Positions 1 to 11,600 of a stretch of 64,000 nucleotides of DNA are shown piece by piece (position 1 is the first letter of the stretch; every line of letters starts with the position of its first letter). The position numbers were made by a program, and so were the translations under genes. Location of the stretch: positions 1 to 64,000 of the forward strand of contig VFIW01000156.1 of assembly GCA_006386115.1 (NCBI GenBank), written 5' to 3'. This DNA comes from Globisporangium splendens. Lineage: Eukaryota > Oomycota > Peronosporomycetes > Pythiales > Pythiaceae. Under the pieces are notes generated by a model, which had not been told where the DNA came from, did not search any database, and saw only the letters and a list, made by a program, of their open reading frames with translations.

Positions 1-9
1 GCATAACTA

Positions 10-894
10 CACAACCGCAGCGCAGCGCGCCAACAACGGCAGCCATCGCCCACAATGCACACACACACACACACACAAAACTACAACACCAGATGGACAC
101 TTCGACTGATAGTGTACCCGCTTGCCACAGTTAAAGCAGGTCACTTCGGCGCTGCTGAGATCCATTGGCGTCGGACCATGGAAGCGCCGCTCATTCGTGA
201 CTGCTCGGTGGCTGTGATGCGCACCGTTGTGACGGCCAGCGTTCCAATCAGGTCGGCTGACTCTGAGCGATTGCTGCTCAACGAGCGCAATGCGGATCGC
301 ATCTTCCATCGTGGCCGGCAAGCGTCGGTACAACTCCTGACGCGCTGGTCCACTATTGAGGCCGTTGAGAAACGCAGGCACTTTCATAGACTCAGGCAAA
401 GGGCTGGTCGTGATCGCCGCGCACAGGCTTCTCATCTCCTGGATGTATCGTTCCAGTGAGAGCTTCCCTTGTCTCAAGGAGAAGAAACGACCTTGCAACA
501 GCACTTCGTTGTTCGGAGGCTGATACATGGCGGTGATTCTCGCACGGAAAATATCCCACGTGTCGAATGCACACTCATCGGCGAGCAACGTCGAGAATGC
601 CCATTCCGACGCTCGACCGCGCAGGTTCGAGATGGCGTAAGACACCATCTGCTCGTTGCTGTCGATGAGCTGAGCCTTGGCGCAACGCTCCACGGCGAGC
701 AGCCAGTGGATGAGCTTGTCGCCATCCGCACCATCGAATTTCGGAGCGTCGATCTTGACAGCTCTCGGGCAGGGAGTTTGGGACGTGGGTGTCTGAGGCG
801 CAGAAGCCGCACTCGACAAAGACGTGGCTGCGCCAGTAACCACAGATACCACTCGCTCGAGCGCTTCGCGCGACTCAGCAGCTGAGCGCAGCAT
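10..894 (-). mobile_element. Ty3/Gypsy-like retrotransposon gag, element cut by the left edge
   Basis: Reading frame on the minus strand from ATG 894 to a TAG at 7-9. The protein has the retrotransposon Gag capsid pattern (a W-A-F...FRARIT...LRQGKLSLERYIQEM core) and then one CCHC zinc knuckle of the form C-x2-C-x4-H-x4-C. After the knuckle the frame runs through a (CA)n tract at 58-77, translated as a V-C repeat, and stops. No protease, reverse transcriptase or integrase is visible because the window ends here. It could be a full element, a truncated copy, or a gag-only non-autonomous element. The 5' leader, primer-binding site and LTR lie just upstream (895-1291). Gag itself has no internal stop, so the copy is fairly young. 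Confidence 0.8.
58..77. repeat. (CA)10 microsatellite inside the gag frame
   Basis: Ten CA units directly after the zinc knuckle codons. On the minus strand the tract encodes alternating Val and Cys, so slippage here would change the gag C-terminus. Confidence 0.95.
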
Positions 895-1159
895 CTCTGC
901 GGTCAAGCTTGCGCACTTCGCTCTCCTTCGAGGCGCTGAGCGTTCGAGAAGTTCTCGAACTGCTCGAGTCGAAAGATTTGCTATTCCGGCGACGCCGAGA
1001 GCACGTCTAGAGCGACTTGGTCGCCTAGCGCTTGTGCCATTCGGGTCAGCACACTCCGGTGTTCAGCCGAGAGGTGCGGGAACTGCGCAGGGTCAATTGA
1101 CGCGATTATGAATCCTTGAGGAAGCGATTCAGGCAGTCACCTCTGCCGGGTCGTAGATT

Positions 1160-1176
1160 GACTACAAGTGCTACCA
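1160..1176 (-). other. Candidate primer-binding site of the retroelement
   Basis: Two bases after the LTR end, the minus strand reads TGGTAGCA. This is complementary to the usual 3' end (TGCTACCA) of eukaryotic initiator tRNA-Met, the common primer of Ty3-like elements. The match weakens after eight bases, so the primer identity is an inference. Confidence 0.55.
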
Positions 1177-1178
1177 GT

Positions 1179-1291
1179 TGTAACCGGACACTTCCGAGTT
1201 ACGCAGCACGGAACAGAGTCCTTGAGAGAAGCGTTGCATACGGTTCCTCACACACGTACCGTGCTGCGTAACTCGGAAGTGCCCGGTTACA
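1179..1291 (-). mobile_element. 113-bp LTR with 33-bp terminal inverted repeats
   Basis: On the minus strand the unit starts TGTAACCGG and ends CCGGTTACA, giving the TG...CA ends of an LTR. The primer-binding-site-like sequence and gag follow downstream in the right order. The first 33 bases (1259-1291) and last 33 bases (1179-1211) are inverted repeats with one mismatch, separated by 47 bp. A foldback or MITE insertion is the alternative reading, but the adjacent primer site and gag favour an LTR. Confidence 0.7.
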
Positions 1292-1354
1292 GAAGGAGAG
1301 CGGCGACCTGCCGCCCACACACACGCAGTCAGCCCAGCGCGTGCGCGAGGAAAA

Positions 1355-1436
1355 TGTCAGCTGTGGGATTTGAACCCACGCGTTCGAAAACATTACGACC
1401 TGAACGTAACCCCTTAGACCACTCGGGCAACCTGAC
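1355..1436 (-). tRNA. tRNA-Leu (anticodon CAG)
   Basis: The minus strand folds as a type II tRNA of 82 nt. The acceptor arm GTCAGGT pairs with AGCTGAC (one mismatch) and the discriminator is A. The D arm has the leucine-type GAGTGGTCTAAGG loop. The anticodon stem TTACG/CGTAA encloses TTCAGGT, giving anticodon CAG. A short extra arm follows, then a perfect five-pair T arm GTGGG/CCCAC around TTCAAAT. No intron is seen. The 3' end lies 63 bp from the retroelement LTR. Confidence 0.93.
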
Positions 1437-2177
1437 CTTAGAATGTGATGTGGAGGAATGAAAATGGATAAATTAAAGTGCATTCGACGACCCTCTCTAT
1501 TGCGTGTTGCAGATCTTTGGTGGGATCTTCTATCAAACTTTGCGGAAATTTCTGACCCGAACATGTATCTGGCTAGACAAACTGTAACAGCCGGTGTTTA
1601 TCAATCTCTGTTCAAGTTGCACTTGCTCACCCAACTGCCCGTTATCAGAGGGACAATCATGAAAATGAGCACACTCTCTCAACCTCCAAAGTGTACCGAC
1701 TCATTTCCATCCAAGACATCACATTGTGCAAGTTCTTCTTTTCATATTTATTGCAGAGTTAAAAATCAGTGTTGTCTGATAAATAACAATATAGAGACAA
1801 TCACATGCTCTGCAGAGAGGGACTTCCTCTACAACCGCGAAAAACAAACTCGCATCACCCAGTGAAGGACCGTTATTTTTCTTCCAAGAAACGCGTCATT
1901 TGCCCATAAAGCCGCCCCTCTGGACGCCTCCGCGTGCAAATGCGACGCCTTGGTGCTCACCCACCATCCGTTTGTTGATTTAGTGCCCGTGTCCGCTTGC
2001 GTGATGTGTGTATCGATGACACTTCGCCCATCCCCCTTTGGCGATGCCTCGCTGTCGTTCCGCGACATTCTCTTGGCAGTGCCTTGCAGTTGATTCTTAT
2101 TATGATCACGCATCGCATCGCCACTCGCAGATTTACCGCACTGAGGGGAAGCGCACGCATTACCGCATTCGTCGCTC
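1437..2177. other. Intergenic, upstream of the ABC transporter
   Basis: No supported gene. AT-rich up to about 1860, then GC-rich toward the ABC transporter start, as expected for a promoter and 5' UTR. The short ORFs present have no coding character. Confidence 0.5.
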
Positions 2178-5100
2178 ATGGGGTCCGCAGCGCAAAGCGA
2201 AAGGCATGACGCAGTGAAGGCAGCGGCGAGACCAGTCGACCACCACGACGACGAGAGCCGCGGCAGCTTCCACGAGCTCAAGACCCCTCGTGCCGCATCG
2301 ACAACGCCAAAGTTCGCTGGGCGGACTCAGGACGACGATGCGACGACGAACGCGAGCCCGTTGGACTCGGCGAATCTGCTATCGTTCACGACGATCTGGT
2401 GGATCCAGCCGCTGCTGCGACGCGGGTTCGCCGCTCCGCTCCAGGAAGGCAATGTGTGGGAATTGCCGAAAGCCGACCAGTCTCAAGCCCTACAGACGCG
2501 CTTTGACGCCGCGTGGGCCCACGAGCGCCACCGTACCGCGTCTTCAAGTACACACCCCGAGACGCCTGCGTCCACGAAACCGCCGCGATTCCAAGTCGCG
2601 TTGTGGACGGCGACGAAGAACACGATGACGCTGGCGATCGCGCTGCATCTCATGAGCGCGACGTTCACAGTGTTCCAGCCGATGCTGATCAAGGCGATTC
2701 TGCAGTACTTGCAGGACAAGGAGAACGTGTTCGGCATCACGTCCGGGTACGGACTCGCGTGTCTGCTCGGCACCATCTCGTTTTGCGGCGCGATCGCGAT
2801 CAACTCGGGCATGTTCCTCACGGCGCGCGCCGGATGCAATGCGCGCATGATCGTCATCAACAGCGTGTACCAGAAGATTCTGCGGCTTTCGGCGACCGCG
2901 CGTCGCACAATGAACTCGGGCGAGATCGTCACGCTCGCGAGCGTCGACAGCGAACGGCTTCTCGAGGCTTACAGCATCGGTCTCTGGAGCGTCATCTCGC
3001 CGATCATGCTCACCGTCGTGTGCATCATGATCGGCACGCAAATGGGTGTGTACGTGGGTCTCGCGGGTGCCGCGACGATCGTGCTCATCATCTACCTCGC
3101 GTTCACGACGTCACGCCAAGTGGGCATTTACCGACGCCAGATCGCTAAAGTGAGCGCTGAGCGCGTGAAAGTGACCAACGAAGTGCTCCAGGGCATCCGC
3201 GTGATCAAGTTCTACGGATGGGAAAACTCGATCAGCGAAAAGATCCGCTCTGTGCGCGACAGCGAGATCGCGCTCATGCGGCAGTACAACTACTTGCGAC
3301 TGTACAACGCCGTGCTGATGTTTCTCGCGCCGTCGTTCTTGAATGCCGTGTGCTTCTTCACGTACATTCTTTTGGGTAAAACGCTGGATGTCGCGACGGC
3401 GTTTGTGATCCTCGCGCTCTCGAATGCTTGCAAGATGCCGTTCAGTATCTTTGCGAACGCGACAGTGTACGTCTCGGAAGCAGCGGCGTCCACAAAGCGC
3501 ATTTCGGATTTCCTGATCGCTGACGAAGTCGAAGGCAAGCAGCACAATGACAACAGCAAATGTGCGCAACTGCAGCAGAAAATCTCTATTTGCAATGCCG
3601 ATTTCCAGTGGCTGCACGACGCCGAGTCGTCGAACTTGTCGGATATCAACCTTACGATCAAACCTGGCACACTGACAGTGATTGTTGGCACTGTCGGGAG
3701 CGGCAAGTCGAGTCTCATTAACGCGATTCTCGGAGAAATGCTGCAAACGAGGGGCGAGCGCGACGTGCACGGCGCATTCGCGTACTCAAGTCAACAGCCG
3801 TGGATTCAAAATCAGACCTTGCGCGAGAACATTCTCTTCGGAGAGCGCTTTGACGCCACGCATTACCAGAATGTGGTATCCGCGTGCCAATTGGTGCCTG
3901 ACTTTGAGATGCTCGAGCAGGGGGATGCCACAGAAATTGGTGAGCGAGGCATCAACTTGAGTGGCGGCCAGAAAGCGCGAGTGAGTATTGCGCGCGCGAT
4001 GTACCGAGTGCGTCGCTGCGATTTCCTCATGCTCGACGACCCGCTGAGCGCTCTGGATGTGCACGTCGCGAACTCGGTCTTTGCGGATGGACTCAACGGC
4101 ATCGCGAAGGAGAAGACGCGCTTGCTTGTGTTGAACTCGCACTATCATTTTTTGCAATACGCTGATCGCATCCTCGTTATGTCGGGTGGACGAATCATCG
4201 GCGACGGCACGCTAGGCGAGTTAAGAGGTGAATTCCCGTTCTTGGCGCAGTCGCCACGTAAAAATGCATCCACTGCTGAGGGAGAAGATGATAATATGGA
4301 GAACGAAGACGATGCTGCTGCTTCAGAATGCAACGTCAAGAAAGCTAGCAAGAAAATAGCTACCTCGCGCATCGAAACCACAGGAGACGAGGCGAAGGAC
4401 TCGAAGCAGAAGAAGCTGATCGTCGAAGAAGATCGACTGATTGGATCCGTCAATTGGAGAACGTATGTGAAATACCTGGATTGCTGTGGATGGAATGGCT
4501 TCGTCGTCGGCATAACGATCCTGTTCTTGTTCACGATCGCGCAAGTCGCGCTTTTCTTCTGCGACTGGTTCCTCAGTAAATGGTCGAATGGTGCGATTCA
4601 TTACAGCCAGGGGACGTCTTTGGGCATTTATATGGGGCTCGTTGTTGTCGCGTCGGCTCTGGTTCTTGCACGCTGCGTGTTTTACACGGAAATGTGCATG
4701 CGCTGCTCCGCGAACTTGCATTTCAAGTACATGTGGAAAGTGCTGTCGGCGCCTGTGACGACGTTTTTTGACGTCACTCCCGTCGGACGAGTGTTGAACC
4801 GCTTTTCCCGGGATCTCGATCAAGTGGACAACCCGTTGCCATACTTCAGCATGTGGATGTTGCTGTATTTATTCCAGATCTCATCGGCGTTCCTCGTTTG
4901 TGCAGCGACGAACCCGTATGTGTTGATCCTGTACTTGCCACTCGGCTTCGTGTTTGTGTTTGTGACGCGTGTGTACCAGGCATCGGCCCGTGAACTGAAG
5001 CGCTTGGATGGCATCACGCGTTCGCCGTTCCTCAATTTGGTGTCGGAGACGATTCATGGCATTGAAACGATTCGGTCGTACAAGATGAGCGATGTGTTCC

Positions 5101-6206
5101 TACAGAAATGCGAACAGTTGCTGAACCACAACGCCAAGTTCTTTTTCGCGTTTCAGTCATCCTCGCGGTGGTTTGCGATGCGCACCGACTGGCTCGTGTC
5201 TTCGATCATCACATCTGTCGCGCTGTTGGCCGTCGCGACGAAGGAGAGTCTTGGCGCTGCGGTTGCGGGGCTTGGGTTGACGTACGCTGCTCAGTTGACG
5301 TCGTCATTCCAGCGCATGACGACGCTTGTGACGATGACGGAAAACATCATGACGTGCTTCGAGCGGATCGCACACTACGAATCCTTGGATGCTGAGGGCT
5401 ACAAATGCTCGCCAACGAACCGGGAGCTCCTCGCACCCGAGTGGCCGCGAAGTGGGAGTGTTGTGTTCGAGAGTGTGACGATGCGATACCGAGACGACCT
5501 CGAACTGGTGCTGAAAAACGTCTCGTTCTCCATCACAAGTGGCGAAAAAGTTGGTGTCTGCGGCCGCACGGGCTCGGGGAAGAGCAGCTTGATGAGCGTG
5601 TTGTTCCGCGTCGTAGAGTGTACTGCGGGTCGAGTGGTGATCGATGGTGTCGATATCTCGACGATCACGGTGCAGCAGCTGCGATCCAAGCTGACGATCA
5701 TCCCGCAAGATCCGATGCTTTTCAGTGGCTCCTTGCGCATGAATTTGGACCCGTTCGCTGAAAAATCCGACGTGGAACTTTGGGAGGTGCTCCGGAAAGT
5801 GCATCTTCACGATACCGTGAGTGCATGGGGGAAAGGACTCGAGTACGAAGTCGCGGAAAAGGGCGACAACCTCTCTGTGGGTCAGCGCCAGCTGTTGTGT
5901 ATCGCTCGTGCGTTGATTCGTGAGAGCAAGGTGATCGTCATGGACGAAGCTACAGCGAATGTGGACCAGGAATCCGACAAGCTCATCCAGCTCACGGTCA
6001 AAGAAAGCTTTGGTGGCGGAAACAAGACCGTGCTCTGTATCGCGCATCGCCTCGAGACGATCCTCGACAGCGACAAGATCTTGGTGCTCGATGCAGGCGA
6101 GGTGAAGGAGTTCGACACACCCGCAGCTCTCTTGAACAGCAAGGAGCCAACGATTTTCCAATCGCTGGTCGAATCCAGCAAAGCTGTCGGGAATCTAGAC
6201 GCATGA
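2178..6206 (+). CDS. ABC transporter, subfamily C (MRP-like)
   Basis: Intronless 1342-residue full transporter, predicted to pump organic anions, glutathione conjugates or xenobiotics across the plasma or vacuolar membrane. Domain order is TMD1 (about 140-430), NBD1, TMD2 (about 770-1040), NBD2, without the extra TMD0 of long MRPs. NBD1 has Walker A GTVGSGKSS near residue 503, signature LSGGQ near 594 and Walker B FLMLDDP near 616. NBD2 has GRTGSGKSS near 1129, signature LSVGQ near 1232 and VIVMDEATANVD near 1253. NBD1 has Asp-Pro after Walker B where NBD2 keeps the catalytic Glu; this asymmetry is usual in ABCC proteins, where only the second site is fully hydrolytic. The start is the first ATG of the frame. 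Substrate is unknown. Confidence 0.95.
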   Translation: MGSAAQSERHDAVKAAARPVDHHDDESRGSFHELKTPRAASTTPKFAGRTQDDDATTNASPLDSANLLSFTTIWWIQPLLRRGFAAPLQEGNVWELPKADQSQALQTRFDAAWAHERHRTASSSTHPETPASTKPPRFQVALWTATKNTMTLAIALHLMSATFTVFQPMLIKAILQYLQDKENVFGITSGYGLACLLGTISFCGAIAINSGMFLTARAGCNARMIVINSVYQKILRLSATARRTMNSGEIVTLASVDSERLLEAYSIGLWSVISPIMLTVVCIMIGTQMGVYVGLAGAATIVLIIYLAFTTSRQVGIYRRQIAKVSAERVKVTNEVLQGIRVIKFYGWENSISEKIRSVRDSEIALMRQYNYLRLYNAVLMFLAPSFLNAVCFFTYILLGKTLDVATAFVILALSNACKMPFSIFANATVYVSEAAASTKRISDFLIADEVEGKQHNDNSKCAQLQQKISICNADFQWLHDAESSNLSDINLTIKPGTLTVIVGTVGSGKSSLINAILGEMLQTRGERDVHGAFAYSSQQPWIQNQTLRENILFGERFDATHYQNVVSACQLVPDFEMLEQGDATEIGERGINLSGGQKARVSIARAMYRVRRCDFLMLDDPLSALDVHVANSVFADGLNGIAKEKTRLLVLNSHYHFLQYADRILVMSGGRIIGDGTLGELRGEFPFLAQSPRKNASTAEGEDDNMENEDDAAASECNVKKASKKIATSRIETTGDEAKDSKQKKLIVEEDRLIGSVNWRTYVKYLDCCGWNGFVVGITILFLFTIAQVALFFCDWFLSKWSNGAIHYSQGTSLGIYMGLVVVASALVLARCVFYTEMCMRCSANLHFKYMWKVLSAPVTTFFDVTPVGRVLNRFSRDLDQVDNPLPYFSMWMLLYLFQISSAFLVCAATNPYVLILYLPLGFVFVFVTRVYQASARELKRLDGITRSPFLNLVSETIHGIETIRSYKMSDVFLQKCEQLLNHNAKFFFAFQSSSRWFAMRTDWLVSSIITSVALLAVATKESLGAAVAGLGLTYAAQLTSSFQRMTTLVTMTENIMTCFERIAHYESLDAEGYKCSPTNRELLAPEWPRSGSVVFESVTMRYRDDLELVLKNVSFSITSGEKVGVCGRTGSGKSSLMSVLFRVVECTAGRVVIDGVDISTITVQQLRSKLTIIPQDPMLFSGSLRMNLDPFAEKSDVELWEVLRKVHLHDTVSAWGKGLEYEVAEKGDNLSVGQRQLLCIARALIRESKVIVMDEATANVDQESDKLIQLTVKESFGGGNKTVLCIAHRLETILDSDKILVLDAGEVKEFDTPAALLNSKEPTIFQSLVESSKAVGNLDA

Positions 6207-6454
6207 CGAATGATAAAGTAAAAGACCTGTGATTGCGACGAAGATCAATGAATAGTGTTCCAGACAACCCATCAAAGTGTCCATTTCGGCGATCTGAAAC
6301 TCATCCTCGGTTATTGTGATGTGCTAATTTAGGCAATAAAGTGTGCAAGACAACGGATATCAACGACCTAGCCCTCGATTTCAACCGAAGACTGAGTCGT
6401 TGATGTCCGTTGCTTTTGCATAGTTTGCAGTGGAGAGCAGAAAAGCAAAGCGAA

Positions 6455-7883
6455 ATGCCATCGTCAAGGGATCAAACACCTCACCAAATGTGTAAGGAGC
6501 TGCGTCGCTTTCGCTCTTGCCTTGGTGAAGATGCTGAAGCGCGGCGCGAATTGCATCAGAGTTTCCAAGACCCGGATCCCAAGAACCGTGGCTACATCGC
6601 AATGACAGAGTACGTGCGAAACGCCTTATTGCATTTTTGATGCGAAATCTGGGTTTACTCATCTATACCTCGCTCCAAACTAGCGAGATACCACAAATGC
6701 TCAGCGAATTTGTGCCAGCGAAACAACGAGATCGCATGTACGTTCCGTTGCGATTTTCGATGTCTCCACGCTTGAATGTCATGAAGCTGACTTTTATTGG
6801 AAACAGGGATTTCGCTGTAATGGTGGAGAATTTCCGCACCAAGAAGAATCGGTTCGATTATGTGGCTTTCTGTACAGCGTTTAAGCAAGGCGACGCCGCA
6901 TCAGCTTCGCCTCGAAAACGCTCGCAGAACAACAAGAGCCCATCTAAGAAAACTCGACGCAGTTTTCTGCTGGGCCAAGCAAACTCCTCTCACTCCCGCA
7001 CTGGGGAGCAAAACAATACGAGCGAGACGGATACACAAAAGCCCAAGATTCGCGTCGACAAGCGGCTTGAAGCCCAGCGACTGATGACGCAGAGTATCCG
7101 CAAGAAGCTTCTTCGTGGGGTAATTGGCGCGAAATCCGACGGCTTTCTTGGTGTGCAAGACGCGCTGTTCAGCTTGGACGCCGATGGCGAAGGATACCTA
7201 GAGGAGCAAGCATTCGTAAACCGTATTATACCCCGCTTGACAGCGCCGCTCACGCATGCCGAGTTGGAGTTTCTGGTCTCGAGTATTCGAATGCGCGGAC
7301 GTGGCCGAGTCCACAATGGCAATGCAAAGGGCTATCGTGTCGACTACGAGCAAATTGGCATCCTGTGCAACTTGGACAGCGACGCATCGTTCTCTCCATC
7401 CGATGGAGAAGACGTGAGCAAGTCAGAGGACGGTCTCAGTCTCGCGAAGCGAAGTGGTGACTACCGTGCGATGTCCCCCATGCGGTCGTCGAATCTTGGT
7501 GCCGACTTTCTCGCGTCAGAGAAGCGAGTGCAAGAGTTTCTTCGGTGGCAACAGTCAACGGCCGAGCCGAATGTCGTGATGGACACACCACGATCCATAG
7601 TCACTGGTGCTGAAGTGTTTCTGGAACATGCGGAAGCAACTGACACACAAAGTGTGGGCTTCTTTCTGAGAAAGGTACGCACTTCGCAACTGCTCTTATT
7701 AGAACAGTTGTTGGATGTTTCTGTTGTTGCTCATTCGTGCGGGTGGTTCAACTTCAAGGTTGTGCTTGCAGAATGTTCACTGACCATCACTCTTTTGTGT
7801 GCACACTGCAAGTTGAAGTTTACATATGGGTACATGAAGCTGACATTTGACAGATCATCACTCGGACGTTGATGCTGCTGTAA
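6455..7883 (+). CDS. EF-hand domain protein, four exons
   Basis: Exons inferred at 6455-6609, 6684-6737, 6807-7674 and 7854-7883. Donors at 6610, 6738 and 7675 are GTACGT or GTACGC, acceptors are TAG or CAG, and the reading phase is kept throughout. The last intron (179 bp) is the least certain. The protein is about 368 residues. An N-terminal EF-hand-like loop (DPDPKNRGYI) and a clear internal loop (DADGEGYLEEQ, about residue 180) suggest calcium binding. A basic Ser/Lys-rich linker lies between them. I do not recognise the family; an axonemal or calcium-signalling role is possible but not shown. Confidence 0.7.
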
Positions 7884-8697
7884 CGCGGAGTTATCAATTC
7901 ATCACCATCACACCATTCCTCAGTCGGTGAGCAATCGACCAACCTTCTGTCACTGCTGTGCCGCGTTAGGAAATTTTACAGCAAAGGTTCGTTGCGGCAC
8001 TTTTGCAGCACCAGAGCCAATAAATCATTTGTCTTTGTCGCGGCGTTCAGACAATCGGCAGACACGGACCAACGCCATCAATGCAACCATGTTTGGTGAA
8101 GGGAAGCAGCAGCATGCGTGCATCTGGTCAGGTTACCTGTAATACTGGGCATGCATTCAGTCTAGCAGACATGATTATGAGTCTCTGAGGTTTTCTACCC
8201 GAATGAAATCGGCGCATTTAGTACCGCTGCATCCTTGTCTATGCGAAAGGATTCACAGTTCAGACCATATGGACTTCATCGTCGTTGGCATAAAATAAGC
8301 TGTGGATATGGCTGCTAATCGGATAGAGCAGAATAAGCGAGCACCAATAGACTGTCGACACCGTCCGGACACGCTCGCCTTAGCGCTGCCGCGTCCGAAT
8401 CCCAGTCGAAAGCTAGCTGTGCTCTATTGCTTTCTCAAACGACGTCAAGTCGAGCAGAGTTCAAGACAGCTTCATCTCTTGTGGTGAAAGACGACTGACC
8501 GTATATAAAACCGCTATTCACGGACATTCACAGAGTACCATCATCCCGATATCTCAGCATTTGGTATACATATTTTATCCGGACACCAAAATTCGATGTG
8601 AAGAGTGAGAAGGGAGGGGGTACTCTCCAAGCACCCACGGTACGCCTCCCTCTTCCAATGTTGCGATGTTGTCATTATAATAGCAAGGGAGGGAAGG
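7884..8697. promoter_or_regulatory. Intergenic region with TATA-like box before the calpain gene
   Basis: No supported gene. A TATATAAA box lies at 8503-8510, followed by CTATTCACGGACATTCACAG, which loosely resembles an oomycete initiator region. It is about 190 bp before the chosen ATG of the next gene. Confidence 0.4.
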
Positions 8698-11600
8698 ATG
8701 GACCCGCCGCGGCGGATGCCCTCGGCTGAGCAGCTCTACGCGGACGCGTTCGCGAGCGCCGAGCGCGGCAAGAGCCTCGAGCGCGAGGACGGCGACCTGC
8801 TGCGCGCCGTGCAGCAGTTCCAGGACGCCATCCGCATCCTCTCGCGCCTCGCGATCGTCGAGTCGGCGGCCAAGCGGCAGCTCGTGCAGGACGCGATCCA
8901 GGGCTTGCGCGAGCGCGTCGACAAGCTCGAGGCCACGAGCACGTACGCGCTCGCCCGCGCCATGGAGGAGAATGAGCGGGCGAAGCTGAAGGAAGAAGCG
9001 AACGACGCTGCTCAGGCTGACGACGTCGTCGAGGCGTACTTGGTCGCTGGCGATTGGTACATGAAGGCGTACTCGGCGTTCCCGGCCGAAGACTCGGCGT
9101 CCAAGGCGGCCGTGAAAGAGCAGATTGAGTATATTATCGAGCACGTGTCGAAGCTGAAAGCGAGTCAGTCGAATACTGTGCAGGCGCCATGTTATCAGGT
9201 GGTGTCTCCCCCATCGTCCTCTGAGCTCCTGAACCCGCGTGTCAGCTTTTCTTCGTTGGAATGGCCCGAACCGCCGGCCGATGTCGATGACGAGTTGCTG
9301 TCGGCGACAAAGAATTTGAGCGTGTTACCAGCGTATGCAGCTAGTGCTTCACCCGCAGGGAGCAATTTCGTGATGGTGACTCCTGCGACAGCGCATGATT
9401 CCGAGTCCAAGTCCGGTACAGCTTACACGCCGCAAGAACTGGACGTCCTCCGTCGCTCGTCTTTGATCAACGGTCATTTGTTTGTTCCCTGGCTTGACGA
9501 TTTGGACACCCAGGAACAGTTTGAGACACCGACGTTGTTCGTAGATCCCGATGGCGAAGTGCCGTTGTCCGCCAAGCAGCTCCGGAAAGGAGCTAAGTGG
9601 ATGCGACCGAGTGAATTTGCCCAGTTGTGTGGGAAACCTCCTGTCATGATCGCCAATATCAACCCGCAGGTCGTCAAACAAGATATCGTAACTGATTGCT
9701 CGTTCGTCGCTTCGTTGTGTATCACTGCTGCGTACGAGCAGCGCTTCAAGAAACCGCTGATCACCAATATCATATACCCGGTGGATCCAGTCACGAAGAC
9801 GCCTGTGTACAATCCATGCGGCAAGTACGTCGTGAAGTTGTGGGCCAACGGCGTGCCTCGAAAGGTGGTGATCGACGATCTGCTCCCTGTGAACGGCACG
9901 ACGGGCCAGCTGCTATCCTCGTGCACGACTCAGGAGAATGAACTCTGGGTCAGTCTGATCGAGAAAGCGTACCTGAAACTCAACGGTGGGTATGATTTTC
10001 CCGGTGGCAACTCGGGCATCGATCTATTTGCGCTTACGGGTTGGATCCCCGAGCGCATTGCTATCACAGATCTCATCAGCGATTCGCGTAAAGAAGATCG
10101 ACTCTGGGAGCAACTCAAGAGTGCATTTCATTACGGTGATTGCATTATCACGATGTCGACGGGCGACATCGAGAAAGAGGAAGCGAAACGCATCGGACTC
10201 GTGCCGATGCATGTGTACGCAGTACTCAATGTATATGAAGTCGTCACGACCTCTGCTGAAGATGGGAGTGAGCGAAAGCAGCGCTTGTTGCAATTGAAGA
10301 ACCCATGGCGAAAGATGAGTTGGAAAGGTCCGTTCTCGAAGCGGGACGAAGCATGTTGGCAGAGTGCGGTCGGAGACGAGCTGCGTGCATATCAAAGACA
10401 GTTTTATCGATCTGATTCACGCGGTGGCGACGCCGCTGGTGCACACATGGAAGCAGACGATGATGGGTTGTTCTGGATCGACTTGGACTCGGTCAAAAAA
10501 TACTACGAGAGTATCTATCTAAACTGGAATCCGGCGTTGTTCCCGTTCAAGGATGTGTGTCATGAGCACTGGCCGGTCGAGCTGGGGCCAGCAAACGATT
10601 CGATCACGCTTGGGTTCAATCCGCAATACTCGCTGGCGTTCCAACGTGAAGACCAGTTTGTGTTGTCGTCCACTACGACATCGCCCACCACGGTCTGGGT
10701 GCTCTTGACGCGCCATGTTCGGGTGGTGGAGCGAGACGTCGATCAGGCTTCCCAGCAGTTCCTTACACTGCATGTGTACCATGGGAAGTCTGGAAAGCGC
10801 GTGTTTTACAGTCAGAATGCGTTGTGGCGTGGCGCTTACAGCAATAATCCACACACCCTCGTGAGTCTTGATGTGGACCTTGAAGCCGACCAAGAACCTT
10901 TATTTGTGAGTATCCTTTGCTGATATTGTGTTACGCGCTCATGCTGTTCTGTATTCCATCATTCTCACTATGTTGTGCTTTTTGTTTCAATATGTAGACC
11001 CTCGTCGCGTCTCAGTATGAAAAGTTTGCACCGCTCGACTACACGATCTCCGTGTTTTCTACCTCGCAGTTCACGTTCCAGGCTGTGCCACAGATACTCA
11101 CTGCAGGATCGAGTAGTGTGGAGATTCAAGGAGAGTGGGACGACCTCACGGCTGGTGGTCGGCCGTTCTTCTCATCGTTTATGAACAACCCGCAGTACCA
11201 CATCCGGCTCACGTCACTGTGCGGTCATGTGTACGTGTTTTTGGAGGAAGCGTCGTTCATGCGTAAAGATGCTGCGTCTGCCAGCGCTCCAGTCAACCTG
11301 CGTGCTGCATTGCATACGTGCGAGCGTCTCTGTGGACTCTCGAGTGCGTCATCTCTGCGAGTTCTCAGCTCAGGCGAGTATCGTCCAGGGTTTTGCATGA
11401 TCGAGATGGATGCCGGCGACCTCGCGGGACTTGCCGATTTCGTGCTGGTCCCGTCAACGTTTGAGCCTGGATCGAAGAGTGCGTTCACACTTCGTGTCGT
11501 GAGCGACCCACCGAATGCCGCCATGGCTTGCCGCGAGATTCCTCCAGAAGGATACGGCATGGAGTTCGTGCACATTCGAGGGAGATGGGATCTCCAAACG

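Noticed and set aside
1179..1291. MITE or foldback element instead of LTR
   Set aside because: TG...CA ends, adjoining primer-binding-like site and gag in the right order fit an LTR better; not fully excluded.
1168..1461. Plus-strand ORF containing VGFEPTRSK
   Set aside because: This peptide is the usual false translation of the antisense of a tRNA; the region is tRNA-Leu(CAG).
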